In this document: piece by piece, positions 1 through 5,425 of the stretch
Layout: every line of letters begins with the position of its first letter
How positions within the stretch are numbered: the stretch's first letter is position 1
Assembly: GCA_900547025.1 (NCBI GenBank)
Contig: UREZ01000068.1
Coordinates: forward strand, 1 to 10,082
Source: an uncultured Collinsella sp.
GTDB lineage: Bacteria > Actinomycetota > Coriobacteriia > Coriobacteriales > Coriobacteriaceae
Direction: 5' to 3'
Length of the DNA: 10,082 bases
The notes under the pieces: model-generated
Database searches by the model: none
The model's input: the letters and a program-made list of their open reading frames with translations, nothing else
Told to the model about the DNA's origin: nothing
Made by a program: the position numbers and the translations under genes

Positions 1-22
1 GCCGCGGATGGAGTTCCGCGGC
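1..22 (-). terminator. Possible ndk terminator hairpin cut by window edge
   Basis: Seen: a perfect 8-bp stem (GCCGCGGA, positions 1-8, with TCCGCGGC, positions 15-22) and a 6-base loop, about 43 bases past the ndk stop. There is no T-run on the plus-strand side. For minus-strand transcription any T-run would lie outside the window, so its role as the ndk terminator is only an inference. A weaker 7-bp stem (CAGCTTT 41-47 with AAAGCTG 56-62) sits directly after the ndk stop. Confidence 0.4.
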
Positions 23-64
23 GCCCAAGCCACACGCTAACAGCTTTAAGGAGTCAAAGCTGGT

Positions 65-469
65 TTAGCCAAAGAAGCGCTTGATCTCAATCTCGGCGTT
101 CTCCAGGCAGTCGGAGCCGTGGATCACGTTGGCGTTGACATCGACGGCAAAGTCGCCGCGGATGGTACCAGGAGCAGCCTCAAGCGGGTTGGTAGCGCCC
201 ATGAGGGTGCGCATCTTAGCAACAGCGGAGAGACCGGAAACGACCATCTTGACGACCGGACCGCTCGTCATAAAGTCGCAGAGACCGCCAAAGAAGGGCT
301 TGTCGGCCAGATGGGCGTAGTGCTCCTCGACGGTAGCGCGCTCGAGCGTGGTCATCTCCATGCGCTCGATGACAAGGCCGCTGCGCTCAATGCGAGCAAC
401 GATCTCGCCGATCTTGCGGTCGCGCACGGCGTCGGGCTTAATCATGATGAAGGTCTTCTCGATAGCCAT
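65..469 (-). CDS. ndk: Nucleoside diphosphate kinase
   Basis: This cytosolic enzyme moves the gamma phosphate of ATP onto other nucleoside diphosphates through a phospho-histidine intermediate, balancing the (d)NTP pools. The product has 134 residues, the usual bacterial length. Visible hallmarks are the N-terminal FIMIKPDAV strand (residues 7-15), the GATNPLEAAPGTIRGDFA segment (about 91-108) that holds nucleotide-contacting residues, and the active-site motif NVIHGSD with the catalytic histidine at H117. The start at 469 follows AAAGG 8 bases upstream. It is the last of the minus-strand genes seen here, but 385 bases and a terminator separate it from argH, and it has its own promoter-like site, so it is probably transcribed alone. 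Nothing is missing from the protein. The family call is very secure. Confidence 0.97.
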   Translation of the reverse strand: MAIEKTFIMIKPDAVRDRKIGEIVARIERSGLVIERMEMTTLERATVEEHYAHLADKPFFGGLCDFMTSGPVVKMVVSGLSAVAKMRTLMGATNPLEAAPGTIRGDFAVDVNANVIHGSDCLENAEIEIKRFFG

Positions 470-533
470 AAAAGTAGCCTTTCAAGTAGGTTCGCGCGTG
501 CCCAAGTCCCATTCCGGCACCCGCCTGGACTGC

Positions 534-562
534 ATCGTAACAGAGTTTTAGCTGCAGTTAAA
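534..562 (-). promoter_or_regulatory. Putative ndk promoter with overlapping near-palindrome
   Basis: Reading the minus strand, TTTAAC (562-557), a 17-base spacer and TACGAT (539-534) form a sigma-70-like promoter, with a start near 527 and a leader of about 58 bases before ndk. The -35 box is weak (3 of 6 matches). A 16-bp near-palindrome, TTTAGCTGCAGTTAAA on the plus strand (547-562, 7 of 8 pairs), covers the -35 box and part of the spacer and could be an operator. This is judged by eye only. Confidence 0.45.
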
Positions 563-647
563 CAAAAAGCTGTTTATTGAAACGTTGTAATTTATTAAAG
601 CGCTCCATATGTGTCACTTCTGTTTCGAAGCCCGATTAGAGTACCAT

Positions 648-691
648 CCGACCGCCCATCAACCGCGCCGAACAGAGCAGGCGGTCGGTTG
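648..691. repeat. GC-rich dyad with two competing pairings
   Basis: CCGACCGCC (648-656) pairs perfectly with GGCGGTCGG (680-688) across a 23-base loop. Alternatively CAACCG (660-665) pairs with CGGTTG (686-691). The two stems share bases 686-688, so they exclude each other. No T-run follows on either strand, so this does not look like a simple terminator. Function unknown. Confidence 0.35.
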
Positions 692-770
692 CCGCCCGCG
701 AACGTATCCCCTTCACAACCTGCCCAAAGGTCCTACAGAAGTTCTCGACAAGCCCCTCCCCCATAGCAAC

Positions 771-804
771 AAAATACGGGCTCCCACATCAGCAGGCGCC
801 CGTA
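771..804 (-). terminator. Rho-independent terminator of argH
   Basis: On the minus strand TACGGGC (804-798) pairs with GCCCGTA (781-775) around a 16-base loop, and is followed at once by TTTTG (774-770). It lies about 50 bases past the argH stop, where a terminator would be expected. The 7-bp stem is short but GC-rich. Confidence 0.65.
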
Positions 805-854
805 AAGCGAAAACGATTTATCAATACATGGCCAAAACGGCTTCAGCCAAACCT

Positions 855-2285
855 CTACTTTGCCCCGTGACCCATCTCGACGACCTTGGTCAGCGATCCA
901 AACACGCCCTCGTCAGCCACGAGCTGTGCCTCGGCACGCTGCAACTGCACGGCAACGGCGGCAGGAGCGGTGCCGCCCTCGGTCGTGCGCGCGGCGACAA
1001 TCGACGGGATATCGAGCGCCTCGGTAATGTCGCGCTCAAAGAGCGGGCTTGCCTCCTGGAACACCTCAAACGGCAGGTCCTCAAGATTGCAGCCGCGCTT
1101 CTCGCACATCAGGACCAGATGGCCCACCACGGCATGTGCCTCGCGGAACGGCAGGCCACGCTTGGCCAGGTAATCGGCAACATCGGTGGCGGCAAGGTGC
1201 CCCACGCCGCACTCGCGCGCCATGGCATCCTCGTTGACGGTCCAAGTCGAAATCATTCCGGCCATAACGGACAGGCACTGCATGAGCGTATGGGCCGTAT
1301 CGAGCGCGCCCTCCTTGTCCTCCTGCAAGTCCTTGTTATAAGCAAGCGGCAGGCCCTTCATGGTTACCAGCAGCTGCACCAGGTTGCCGTACACGCGACC
1401 GCTCTTGCCGCGGATAAGCTCGGCAAAGTCGGGGTTCTTCTTCTGCGGCATGATGGACGAGCCAGTGGAGTACGAGTCGGAAAGCGTGATAAAGCCAAAT
1501 TCGGAGCTCGACCACAGTACGATCTCCTCGGAAAGACGCGACAGGTGCATCGCCATGACGGATCCGGCGTAATGCAGATCGAGCAGAAAATCACGGTCGG
1601 AAACGGCATCGAGCGAGTTGGGGATCACGCCCGCAAAGCCAAGTTCGGCAGCCGTCATCTGGCGATCGAGCGGATAGCTCGTACCGGCAAGCGCAGCGGC
1701 ACCCAGCGGGCAGTTGTCGGCAGCATCAAAGGCGGCCTTCAAACGCGTAAAGTCGCGCGCGAACATCCAGGAATACGCCAGCAGGTGATGCGACAGCAGC
1801 ACGGGCTGAGCATGTTGCATGTGCGTGTAGCCCGGCAGAATCACCTTGTCGTACTTCTTGGCCGCATCCACCAGCACATGGCGCAGCTCAAGATTGGCCT
1901 CCATGAGCTCCTTGGCCAGCGACTTGACGCCCAGGCGCGTATCGGTCGCCACCTGGTCGTTGCGCGAACGCCCAGTATGCAAGCGCTTGCCAGCCTCGCC
2001 GATGCGACGCGTCAGCTCGCTCTCGATGGACATATGAATGTCCTCATCGTTGATGTCGAAGGTAAAGTTGCCGGCATCGATATCCTGTTCGATTCCGGTC
2101 AGGCCCTTGGCAATCGCCTGCTCGTCCTCGGCACTGATGATGCCCTGGGCGGCCAACATCTTGGCATGCGCCTTAGAGCCGGCGATATCCTGCTTATAGA
2201 GATGTTTGTCGACCGGCAGCGACGCGCCAAACTCCTGCGTGACCTCGGCCACGCCCGCCTCAAAACGACCGCCCCAAAGAGCCAT
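855..2285 (-). CDS. argH: Argininosuccinate lyase
   Basis: This enzyme cleaves argininosuccinate into arginine and fumarate, the last step of arginine synthesis, as a cytosolic homotetramer of the fumarase/aspartase superfamily. The 476-residue product starts with MALWGGRFE, typical of ArgH. It carries HTGRSRNDQ (103-111), YTHMQHAQP (153-161) and the superfamily signature GSSIMPQKKNPD (275-286) on the flexible catalytic loop, where S276 is the expected catalytic serine. An in-frame ATG at 2360 would add 25 residues, but the start at 2285 matches the family N-terminus and has AAAGGAG 8 bases upstream. It lies downstream of argG and the small gene at 2404-2574. No good promoter was found in the 118-base gap before it, so it may be read from argG or from the small gene's promoter. 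A hairpin terminator follows it. Confidence 0.97.
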   Translation of the reverse strand: MALWGGRFEAGVAEVTQEFGASLPVDKHLYKQDIAGSKAHAKMLAAQGIISAEDEQAIAKGLTGIEQDIDAGNFTFDINDEDIHMSIESELTRRIGEAGKRLHTGRSRNDQVATDTRLGVKSLAKELMEANLELRHVLVDAAKKYDKVILPGYTHMQHAQPVLLSHHLLAYSWMFARDFTRLKAAFDAADNCPLGAAALAGTSYPLDRQMTAAELGFAGVIPNSLDAVSDRDFLLDLHYAGSVMAMHLSRLSEEIVLWSSSEFGFITLSDSYSTGSSIMPQKKNPDFAELIRGKSGRVYGNLVQLLVTMKGLPLAYNKDLQEDKEGALDTAHTLMQCLSVMAGMISTWTVNEDAMARECGVGHLAATDVADYLAKRGLPFREAHAVVGHLVLMCEKRGCNLEDLPFEVFQEASPLFERDITEALDIPSIVAARTTEGGTAPAAVAVQLQRAEAQLVADEGVFGSLTKVVEMGHGAK

Positions 2286-2403
2286 GGAACCGTCTCCTTT
2301 CTCCAAATACCAAAACAAGCGTCCAAAGCAATGTGCCCTGTCGCTAAAGCGATTTATCAACCGCTAGTTTTACACACTCCCTGCCGCGCGCGGGGCCATG
2401 TGG

Positions 2404-2574
2404 CTAATTTGCAAAGAAGTGACGCACCATGCACTTGGCGCCCAACGTCTCCCTCCGGATGTTGCCCTGCGAACCATCGATCCAGGCCTTCAGGCTCATA
2501 GGAACGTCCTCGACCCTTACAGCATCGAACTCGGGCGCGAGGGCAAGCAAAGCATGCGCGATAGCATTGAACAT
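2404..2574 (-). CDS. Small protein of unknown function between argG and argH
   Basis: I do not recognise this 56-residue product. It begins MFNAIAHALLALAPEF, a short alanine/leucine-rich stretch that could form an amphipathic helix. The rest is mixed and charged (IDGSQGNIRRETLGAKC), with a single cysteine, and ends MVRHFFAN. There is no transmembrane segment of normal length and no known motif. The case for a real gene is the start: GAGGAG lies exactly 8 bases before ATG, as good as any site in the window, and the frame is closed and runs the same way as its neighbours. It sits 233 bases after the argG stop, behind a hairpin, and 118 bases before argH, so co-transcription is plausible. It is not a leader peptide of the usual kind, having only four scattered arginines. 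It could be a lineage-specific small protein, or spurious. Confidence 0.55.
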   Translation of the reverse strand: MFNAIAHALLALAPEFDAVRVEDVPMSLKAWIDGSQGNIRRETLGAKCMVRHFFAN

Positions 2575-2624
2575 AATGGATACTCCTCATATATATAGGC
2601 ACAGAGCCGCCAAATTGATAGAAG

Positions 2625-2654
2625 GAGCCCCGCCGGACAACCCCGGCGGGGCTC
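2625..2654 (-). terminator. Strong GC-rich hairpin after argG, poor T-run
   Basis: GAGCCCCGCCGG (2625-2636) and CCGGCGGGGCTC (2643-2654) form a perfect 12-bp stem with a 6-base loop. On the minus strand it is followed by CTTCTATCAATTT, which is U-rich only in patches. A smaller hairpin (GCCGC 2662-2666 with GCGGC 2671-2675) lies just before it in the direction of transcription. It may be a leaky terminator or a 3'-end stabiliser for argG mRNA, separating argG from the small gene and argH. Confidence 0.5.
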
Positions 2655-2764
2655 GGACTCAGCCGCAGACGCGGCATCATATATGCGGGCGGAACGTAGG
2701 GGCCACCGATGTTAAGAAGTGTCAGCAAGCATAACGAAAGGTAGGGACCCCGTGCGCCCGTTAT

Positions 2765-2792
2765 GTATCACGCGGATGGGCCGCGCGGATAC
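2765..2792 (-). repeat. Stem-loop just after the argG stop
   Basis: GTATC (2765-2769) pairs with GATAC (2788-2792) and CGCG (2771-2774) with CGCG (2784-2787), with one bulged base between them. It starts 15 bases past the argG stop and has no following T-run, so it is more likely an mRNA 3' structure than a terminator. Confidence 0.3.
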
Positions 2793-2807
2793 CAAGGGAA
2801 GGAGGCG

Positions 2808-4034
2808 CTAGGCCTGGGCAGCAGCAGAGCTGGGGCCCTGGACCTTTGCCCACGTCTTGAGCGACAGCGTATCGATCTCGATAAAGCCGGCGCTGGCCTT
2901 CTCGTCAAACGTGGTGTCGCGGTCGTAGGTAGCCAGGCCGTAGTCGTAGAGGCTGAAGGGACTCTTGCGGCCGACGACATGGCAGTTGCCCTTAAAGAAC
3001 TTCAGACGGACAGTGCCGGTCACGAACTTCTGGGTATCGGCCATAAAGGCGTCGAGCGCGTTCTTGAGCGGGCTGTACCACTGGCCGTTGTACACGGCGG
3101 TGGCCCAATCCTGCTCGAGCTTGATCTTGGTCTTGAGCAGGTCGCCCTCGACGCAGATGTCCTCGAGCGCCTTGTGGGCGGTGATGAGCGTCAGGGCGCC
3201 GGGAACCTCATAGCACTCGCGGCTCTTGAGGCCCACCAGACGATCCTCGACCAGGTCAAGACGGCCAAAGCCGTTGTCGCCCGAAATCTTGTTGAGGGCG
3301 ATGACGATCTCGGAGAGCTTCATCTTCTTGCCGTCGACGGCGACAGGCTTGCCGGCCTCAAACTCGATCTCGGTATAGGTCGGGGTGTCAGGCGTGTCCT
3401 CGGGGTTCTTGGTCATAACCCAAGCGTCATCGAGCGGCTCATTCCAAGGGTCCTCCAGGTGACCGCACTCGATGGCGCGACCCCACAGGTTGTCGTCGAT
3501 GGAGTAGGGGTTGTCGTTGGCACCCTCGGGAACCGGCACGTTGTGGGCGTGGGCATAGGCGACCTCGTCGGGACGGCACTTCAGGTCCCACTCGCGAACC
3601 GGGGCGATAACCTTGAGCTCGGGGTCGAGGGCCTTGACGGCGGCCTCAAAACGGACCTGATCGTTACCTTTGCCAGTGCAGCCGTGGGCGACGTAGGTCG
3701 CGCCAAACTCGTGGGCGACCTCAACAAGCTTCTTGGCAAGCAGCGGGCGAGACAGGGCGGAGAGCAGCGGATACTTATTCTCGTACATGGAGTTTGCGGC
3801 GATGGCTTTGGTCAGGAACTCATCGGAGAACTCGTCGCGCAGGTCGAGCACCTGGCAATCGAGAACGCCCAGGTCGAGCGCCTTCTGCTTCTTGGCATCC
3901 AGTCCGGTCTCTTCCTGGCCCACGTTGCCGCAGACGCAAACGACATCGAGATTCTTCTCGTCCTGGAGCCACTTGACACATACGGATGTATCAAGACCAC
4001 CGGAATATGCGAGAACGACTTTTTCCTTGCTCAT
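2808..4034 (-). CDS. argG: Argininosuccinate synthase
   Basis: This enzyme joins citrulline and aspartate, using ATP cleaved to AMP and pyrophosphate, to make argininosuccinate, the substrate of ArgH. It is a cytosolic homotetramer. The 408-residue product has the usual length. The N-type ATP pyrophosphatase loop AYSGGLDTS is at residues 9-17, the second family signature GCTGKGNDQVRFE at 118-130, and the conserved SIDDNLWGRAIECGHLEDP stretch at 178-196. An ATG at 4085 would add 17 residues, but the start at 4034 gives the normal MSKEKVVLAYSGG opening and has AAAGG 9 bases upstream. Its 5' region carries an Arg-rich leader peptide and overlapping stems (4129-4314), so its expression is probably set by arginine supply. 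It is transcribed away from the HAD gene at 4588. Confidence 0.98.
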   Translation of the reverse strand: MSKEKVVLAYSGGLDTSVCVKWLQDEKNLDVVCVCGNVGQEETGLDAKKQKALDLGVLDCQVLDLRDEFSDEFLTKAIAANSMYENKYPLLSALSRPLLAKKLVEVAHEFGATYVAHGCTGKGNDQVRFEAAVKALDPELKVIAPVREWDLKCRPDEVAYAHAHNVPVPEGANDNPYSIDDNLWGRAIECGHLEDPWNEPLDDAWVMTKNPEDTPDTPTYTEIEFEAGKPVAVDGKKMKLSEIVIALNKISGDNGFGRLDLVEDRLVGLKSRECYEVPGALTLITAHKALEDICVEGDLLKTKIKLEQDWATAVYNGQWYSPLKNALDAFMADTQKFVTGTVRLKFFKGNCHVVGRKSPFSLYDYGLATYDRDTTFDEKASAGFIEIDTLSLKTWAKVQGPSSAAAQA

Positions 4035-4128
4035 GGCTGTTTCCTTTCGCCCTTGGTAGCTAGTTAGAACATCGGTCAGTTGCAAGTCATTTCAAGGTCA
4101 TATACCGTGCAATATCAGGTTAAATAGC

Positions 4129-4175
4129 AAAAATCAGCACATACATGCCCTAGAAACATGCAGCAATGTCGTGCT
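4129..4175 (-). terminator. Putative attenuator terminator upstream of argG
   Basis: On the minus strand AGCAC (4175-4171) pairs with GTGCT (4140-4136), and ACAT (4169-4166) with ATGT (4146-4143), closing a 19-base loop. Three bases later comes TTTTT (4133-4129). It lies between the leader peptide and argG, about 95 bases before the argG start, as in attenuators. The stem is only 9 bp with a 1x2 internal loop and is not GC-rich, so its strength is uncertain. Confidence 0.45.
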
Positions 4176-4247
4176 AAAACCCAACGACCTCAAAATGACT
4201 CTGTTGAGGCAATTCGCCCCATGCGGACAGAGACGATTGTTATCGTC
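4168..4247 (-). promoter_or_regulatory. Chain of overlapping stems after the leader peptide
   Basis: Four stems are visible on the minus strand. A: GACGAT (4247-4242) with ATCGTC (4237-4232), spanning the leader stop codon. B: CTCTGT (4232-4227) with ACAGAG (4204-4199). C: CCTCAA (4209-4204) with TTGAGG (4193-4188). D: GTCGT (4188-4184) with ACGAC (4172-4168). B and C cannot both form in full. D uses bases of the left arm of the terminator at 4129-4175, so D would act as an antiterminator. A ribosome held on the CGA codons would cover stem A and the left arm of B and favour C and D. The pairings are seen. The switching logic is inferred. Confidence 0.45.
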
Positions 4248-4314
4248 GTCGGGAAATTGCGCGCTGGCGTCGGATGGCATTGTCTGCAGTGGTGATGATC
4301 TTTACGAACTGCAT
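4240..4314 (-). CDS. Arg-rich leader peptide of argG (putative attenuator peptide)
   Basis: This 24-residue peptide opens MQFVKIITTADNAI and closes RRQRAISRRR. Six of its last ten codons are Arg (CGA, CGC, CGC, then CGA CGA CGA directly before TAA). AAAGGAG lies 6 bases before ATG, and an in-frame TGA just upstream rules out a longer frame. CGA appears to be a rare codon here: the HAD gene (12 Arg) and M18 gene (21 Arg) use only CGC and CGT. The peptide sits 205 bases before argG, on the same strand, ahead of overlapping stems and a hairpin with T5. Such leaders (as known for trp, his and leu operons) sense charged tRNA by ribosome stalling. Here stalling for want of Arg-tRNA would let argG be transcribed. 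The function is inferred, but the codon content and position fit well. Confidence 0.75.
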   Translation of the reverse strand: MQFVKIITTADNAIRRQRAISRRR

Positions 4315-4356
4315 CTGCCTCTCCTTTCACGTATCGCCGGGCGCAATTCAAATATC

Positions 4357-4374
4357 GTAAACAGTACCTTTTAC
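4357..4374. promoter_or_regulatory. 18-bp imperfect palindrome in the argG leader
   Basis: On the minus strand GTAAAAGGTACTGTTTAC matches its own reverse complement at 7 of 9 pairs, with 5-bp outer arms and a central GTAC. It lies downstream of the proposed argG start point, between promoter and leader peptide. It has the size of an ArgR site but does not match the E. coli or Bacillus ARG box consensus. It may be an operator for another regulator. Confidence 0.35.
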
Positions 4375-4416
4375 TCGGTAAGCGGTTGTTTTCCGTCTCC
4401 GTTTTCGATGGTCGCT

Positions 4417-4444
4417 ATATTACGCTAAAGTGCCCGCAGCACAA
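4417..4444 (-). promoter_or_regulatory. Putative promoter of the argG leader transcript
   Basis: On the minus strand TTGTGC (4444-4439), a 16-base spacer and TAATAT (4422-4417) give a good sigma-70-like match. Transcription would start near 4410, leaving about 96 bases before the leader peptide and about 375 before argG. The -10 box is close to consensus, and the local DNA is AT-richer than the genes around it. Confidence 0.55.
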
Positions 4445-4492
4445 GCGACAAATTCAAATTTCTGAAAAGTTTTTTCATTACTTTGTGAAGCG

Positions 4493-4527
4493 TGGTGCAA
4501 ATACGCACCATTCCTGCGAAAATACGC
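4493..4527. promoter_or_regulatory. Dyad plus phased direct repeat upstream of the HAD gene
   Basis: TGGTGCAAATACGCACCA (4493-4510) has perfect 6-bp arms. Its core AAATACGC (4499-4506) recurs at 4520-4527, exactly 21 bp away, about two turns of the helix. The second copy runs into the expected -35 region of the HAD promoter, so this may be an activator or repressor site. Confidence 0.35.
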
Positions 4528-4542
4528 TCGACTACTAGTTGA

Positions 4543-4552
4543 TGGTTATAAC
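4543..4552 (+). promoter_or_regulatory. Possible extended -10 promoter of the HAD gene
   Basis: TGGTTATAAC contains a TGN extended -10 followed by TTATAA, 36 bases before the HAD start codon. No good -35 box lies 16-18 bases upstream, as is allowed for extended -10 promoters. Judged by eye. Confidence 0.35.
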
Positions 4553-4587
4553 GTCTGAAACAATCTCGAAACGAAAGGCGCATTTTT

Positions 4588-5415
4588 ATGCAAACTTACG
4601 AATCGGACGCCAACATCGGCAACATTAAGATTCTCGCCGTCGATATGGACAAGACGCTGCTGACCGACGAGCGTGTGCTGCCCCAGGGTCTTGATGAGCG
4701 CCTGGACAAGCTCGCCGACGCCGGCATCGTATTCTGCCCCGCCAGCGGACGTCCCGCCCCCAAGCTCGAGGAGATGTTCGAGGGCATCAAGAACCTCCTC
4801 GCCTTTTGTCCCGACAACGGAGCTTGCGTGATCTATCGCGGCAGCTATATCTATAAAAGCAATATTGACGTGGAGCTGTATCAGCAGGTCTTGAACCGTG
4901 CCTCGGAGGATCCTCGCGCTGTCCCCGTCCTGTGCTGCTTCGACGAGTTCTACGTGCTTGCCCGCGACCATCAATACCACGACGAGATCAGCGTCTACTA
5001 CAACACAATCAACTACGTAGACAGCTTTGAGGGCATTGATTTCGAGTCCAACAAGATTTCGGTCTTCTTCCCCGGCTACGACGCCGAGCCCGCTTTCCGC
5101 GAGACCTATAGCCCCGAGTTCTCGGACAAACTCTACGTCACCAACGCTGGGCGCGAGTGGATCGACTTTATGAACCTGGGCGTCGACAAGGGCGCCGGCG
5201 TCGCTCACCTGTGCGAGCACCTGGGCATCGATATTGCCGATGCTGCCGCCGTGGGCGACACCTACAACGACATCCCCATGCTGGAGCGCGTCGGTCACAG
5301 CTTTATCGTGGACAATGCCGAAGAGCACATGAACGCGCACGCCAAGTGGCGCATTCCGAGCAACAACGACGGGGGCGTACTGACGCTCATCGACGCCATC
5401 TTGGCGGCTCGTTAA
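4588..5415 (+). CDS. Cof-type HAD-IIB family phosphatase
   Basis: This is a 275-residue cytosolic hydrolase of the haloacid dehalogenase superfamily, subclass IIB (Cof/YidA type), the usual length. Known members dephosphorylate sugar phosphates, nucleotides or cofactor precursors; the substrate cannot be read from the sequence. Motif I is DMDKTLL (19-25) with nucleophile D19 and acid/base D21. Motif II is the serine in ASGRP (S53), motif III is K201 in GVDKGAGV, and motif IV is GDTYNDIPML (223-232), with D224 and D228 for magnesium. The C2 cap lies between motifs II and III, roughly residues 85-190. AAAGG precedes the ATG by 9 bases. It diverges from the arg leader and converges on polA; neither context points to a pathway. 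It uses no CGA codon. All catalytic residues are present. Confidence 0.95.
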   Translation: MQTYESDANIGNIKILAVDMDKTLLTDERVLPQGLDERLDKLADAGIVFCPASGRPAPKLEEMFEGIKNLLAFCPDNGACVIYRGSYIYKSNIDVELYQQVLNRASEDPRAVPVLCCFDEFYVLARDHQYHDEISVYYNTINYVDSFEGIDFESNKISVFFPGYDAEPAFRETYSPEFSDKLYVTNAGREWIDFMNLGVDKGAGVAHLCEHLGIDIADAAAVGDTYNDIPMLERVGHSFIVDNAEEHMNAHAKWRIPSNNDGGVLTLIDAILAAR

Positions 5416-5425
5416 CGCGCCCGTC

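Larger units (their letters stand above)
470..854. other. Intergenic region between argH and ndk
   Basis: This 385-base gap holds the argH terminator (771-804), a GC-rich 9-bp dyad (648-688), an AT-rich ndk promoter region (534-600) and the ndk leader. No convincing gene was found. A 16-codon minus-strand frame at 558-608 has no clear ribosome binding site. Confidence 0.7.

Noticed and set aside
558..608. 16-residue minus-strand frame upstream of ndk with an internal RFNK repeat
   Set aside because: It has no convincing ribosome binding site, lies mostly upstream of the proposed ndk promoter, and its stop overlaps the -35 box. The repeat is short enough to be chance.
2341..2352. TCGCTAAAGCGA palindrome upstream of argH as terminator or operator
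   Set aside because: A 5-bp stem with a 2-base loop, no T-run and no clear promoter beside it; too weak to call.
814..2360. CGATTTATCAA repeated on both sides of argH (814-824 and 2350-2360)
   Set aside because: An 11-base match is expected several times by chance in 10 kb, and there is no other sign of mobility or recombination around argH.
609..2501. 630-codon open frame on the plus strand opposite argH
   Set aside because: It is a shadow of argH in GC-rich DNA. Its protein has no recognisable domain, is rich in His/Arg/Gln as expected for an antisense frame, and has no ribosome binding site. The same applies to the long antisense frames over argG, polA, the HAD gene and the M18 gene.
2357..2728. 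123-codon minus-strand frame between argG and argH
   Set aside because: It needs a TTG start without a ribosome binding site, runs straight through the 12-bp hairpin, and overlaps out of frame the better-supported 56-residue gene. The plus-strand frame at 2398-2598 is likewise only its antisense.
4035..4128. A second promoter directly in front of argG (for example TATATG near 4100)
   Set aside because: No -35 box at a sensible spacing was found. A promoter here would bypass the attenuator, so it is worth a start-site map but cannot be supported from sequence.
4171..4428. 85-codon plus-strand frame between argG and the HAD gene
   Set aside because: It lies antisense to the leader peptide, has no clear ribosome binding site at its start, no recognisable motif, and runs through the argG promoter. 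The minus-strand leader explains the region better.
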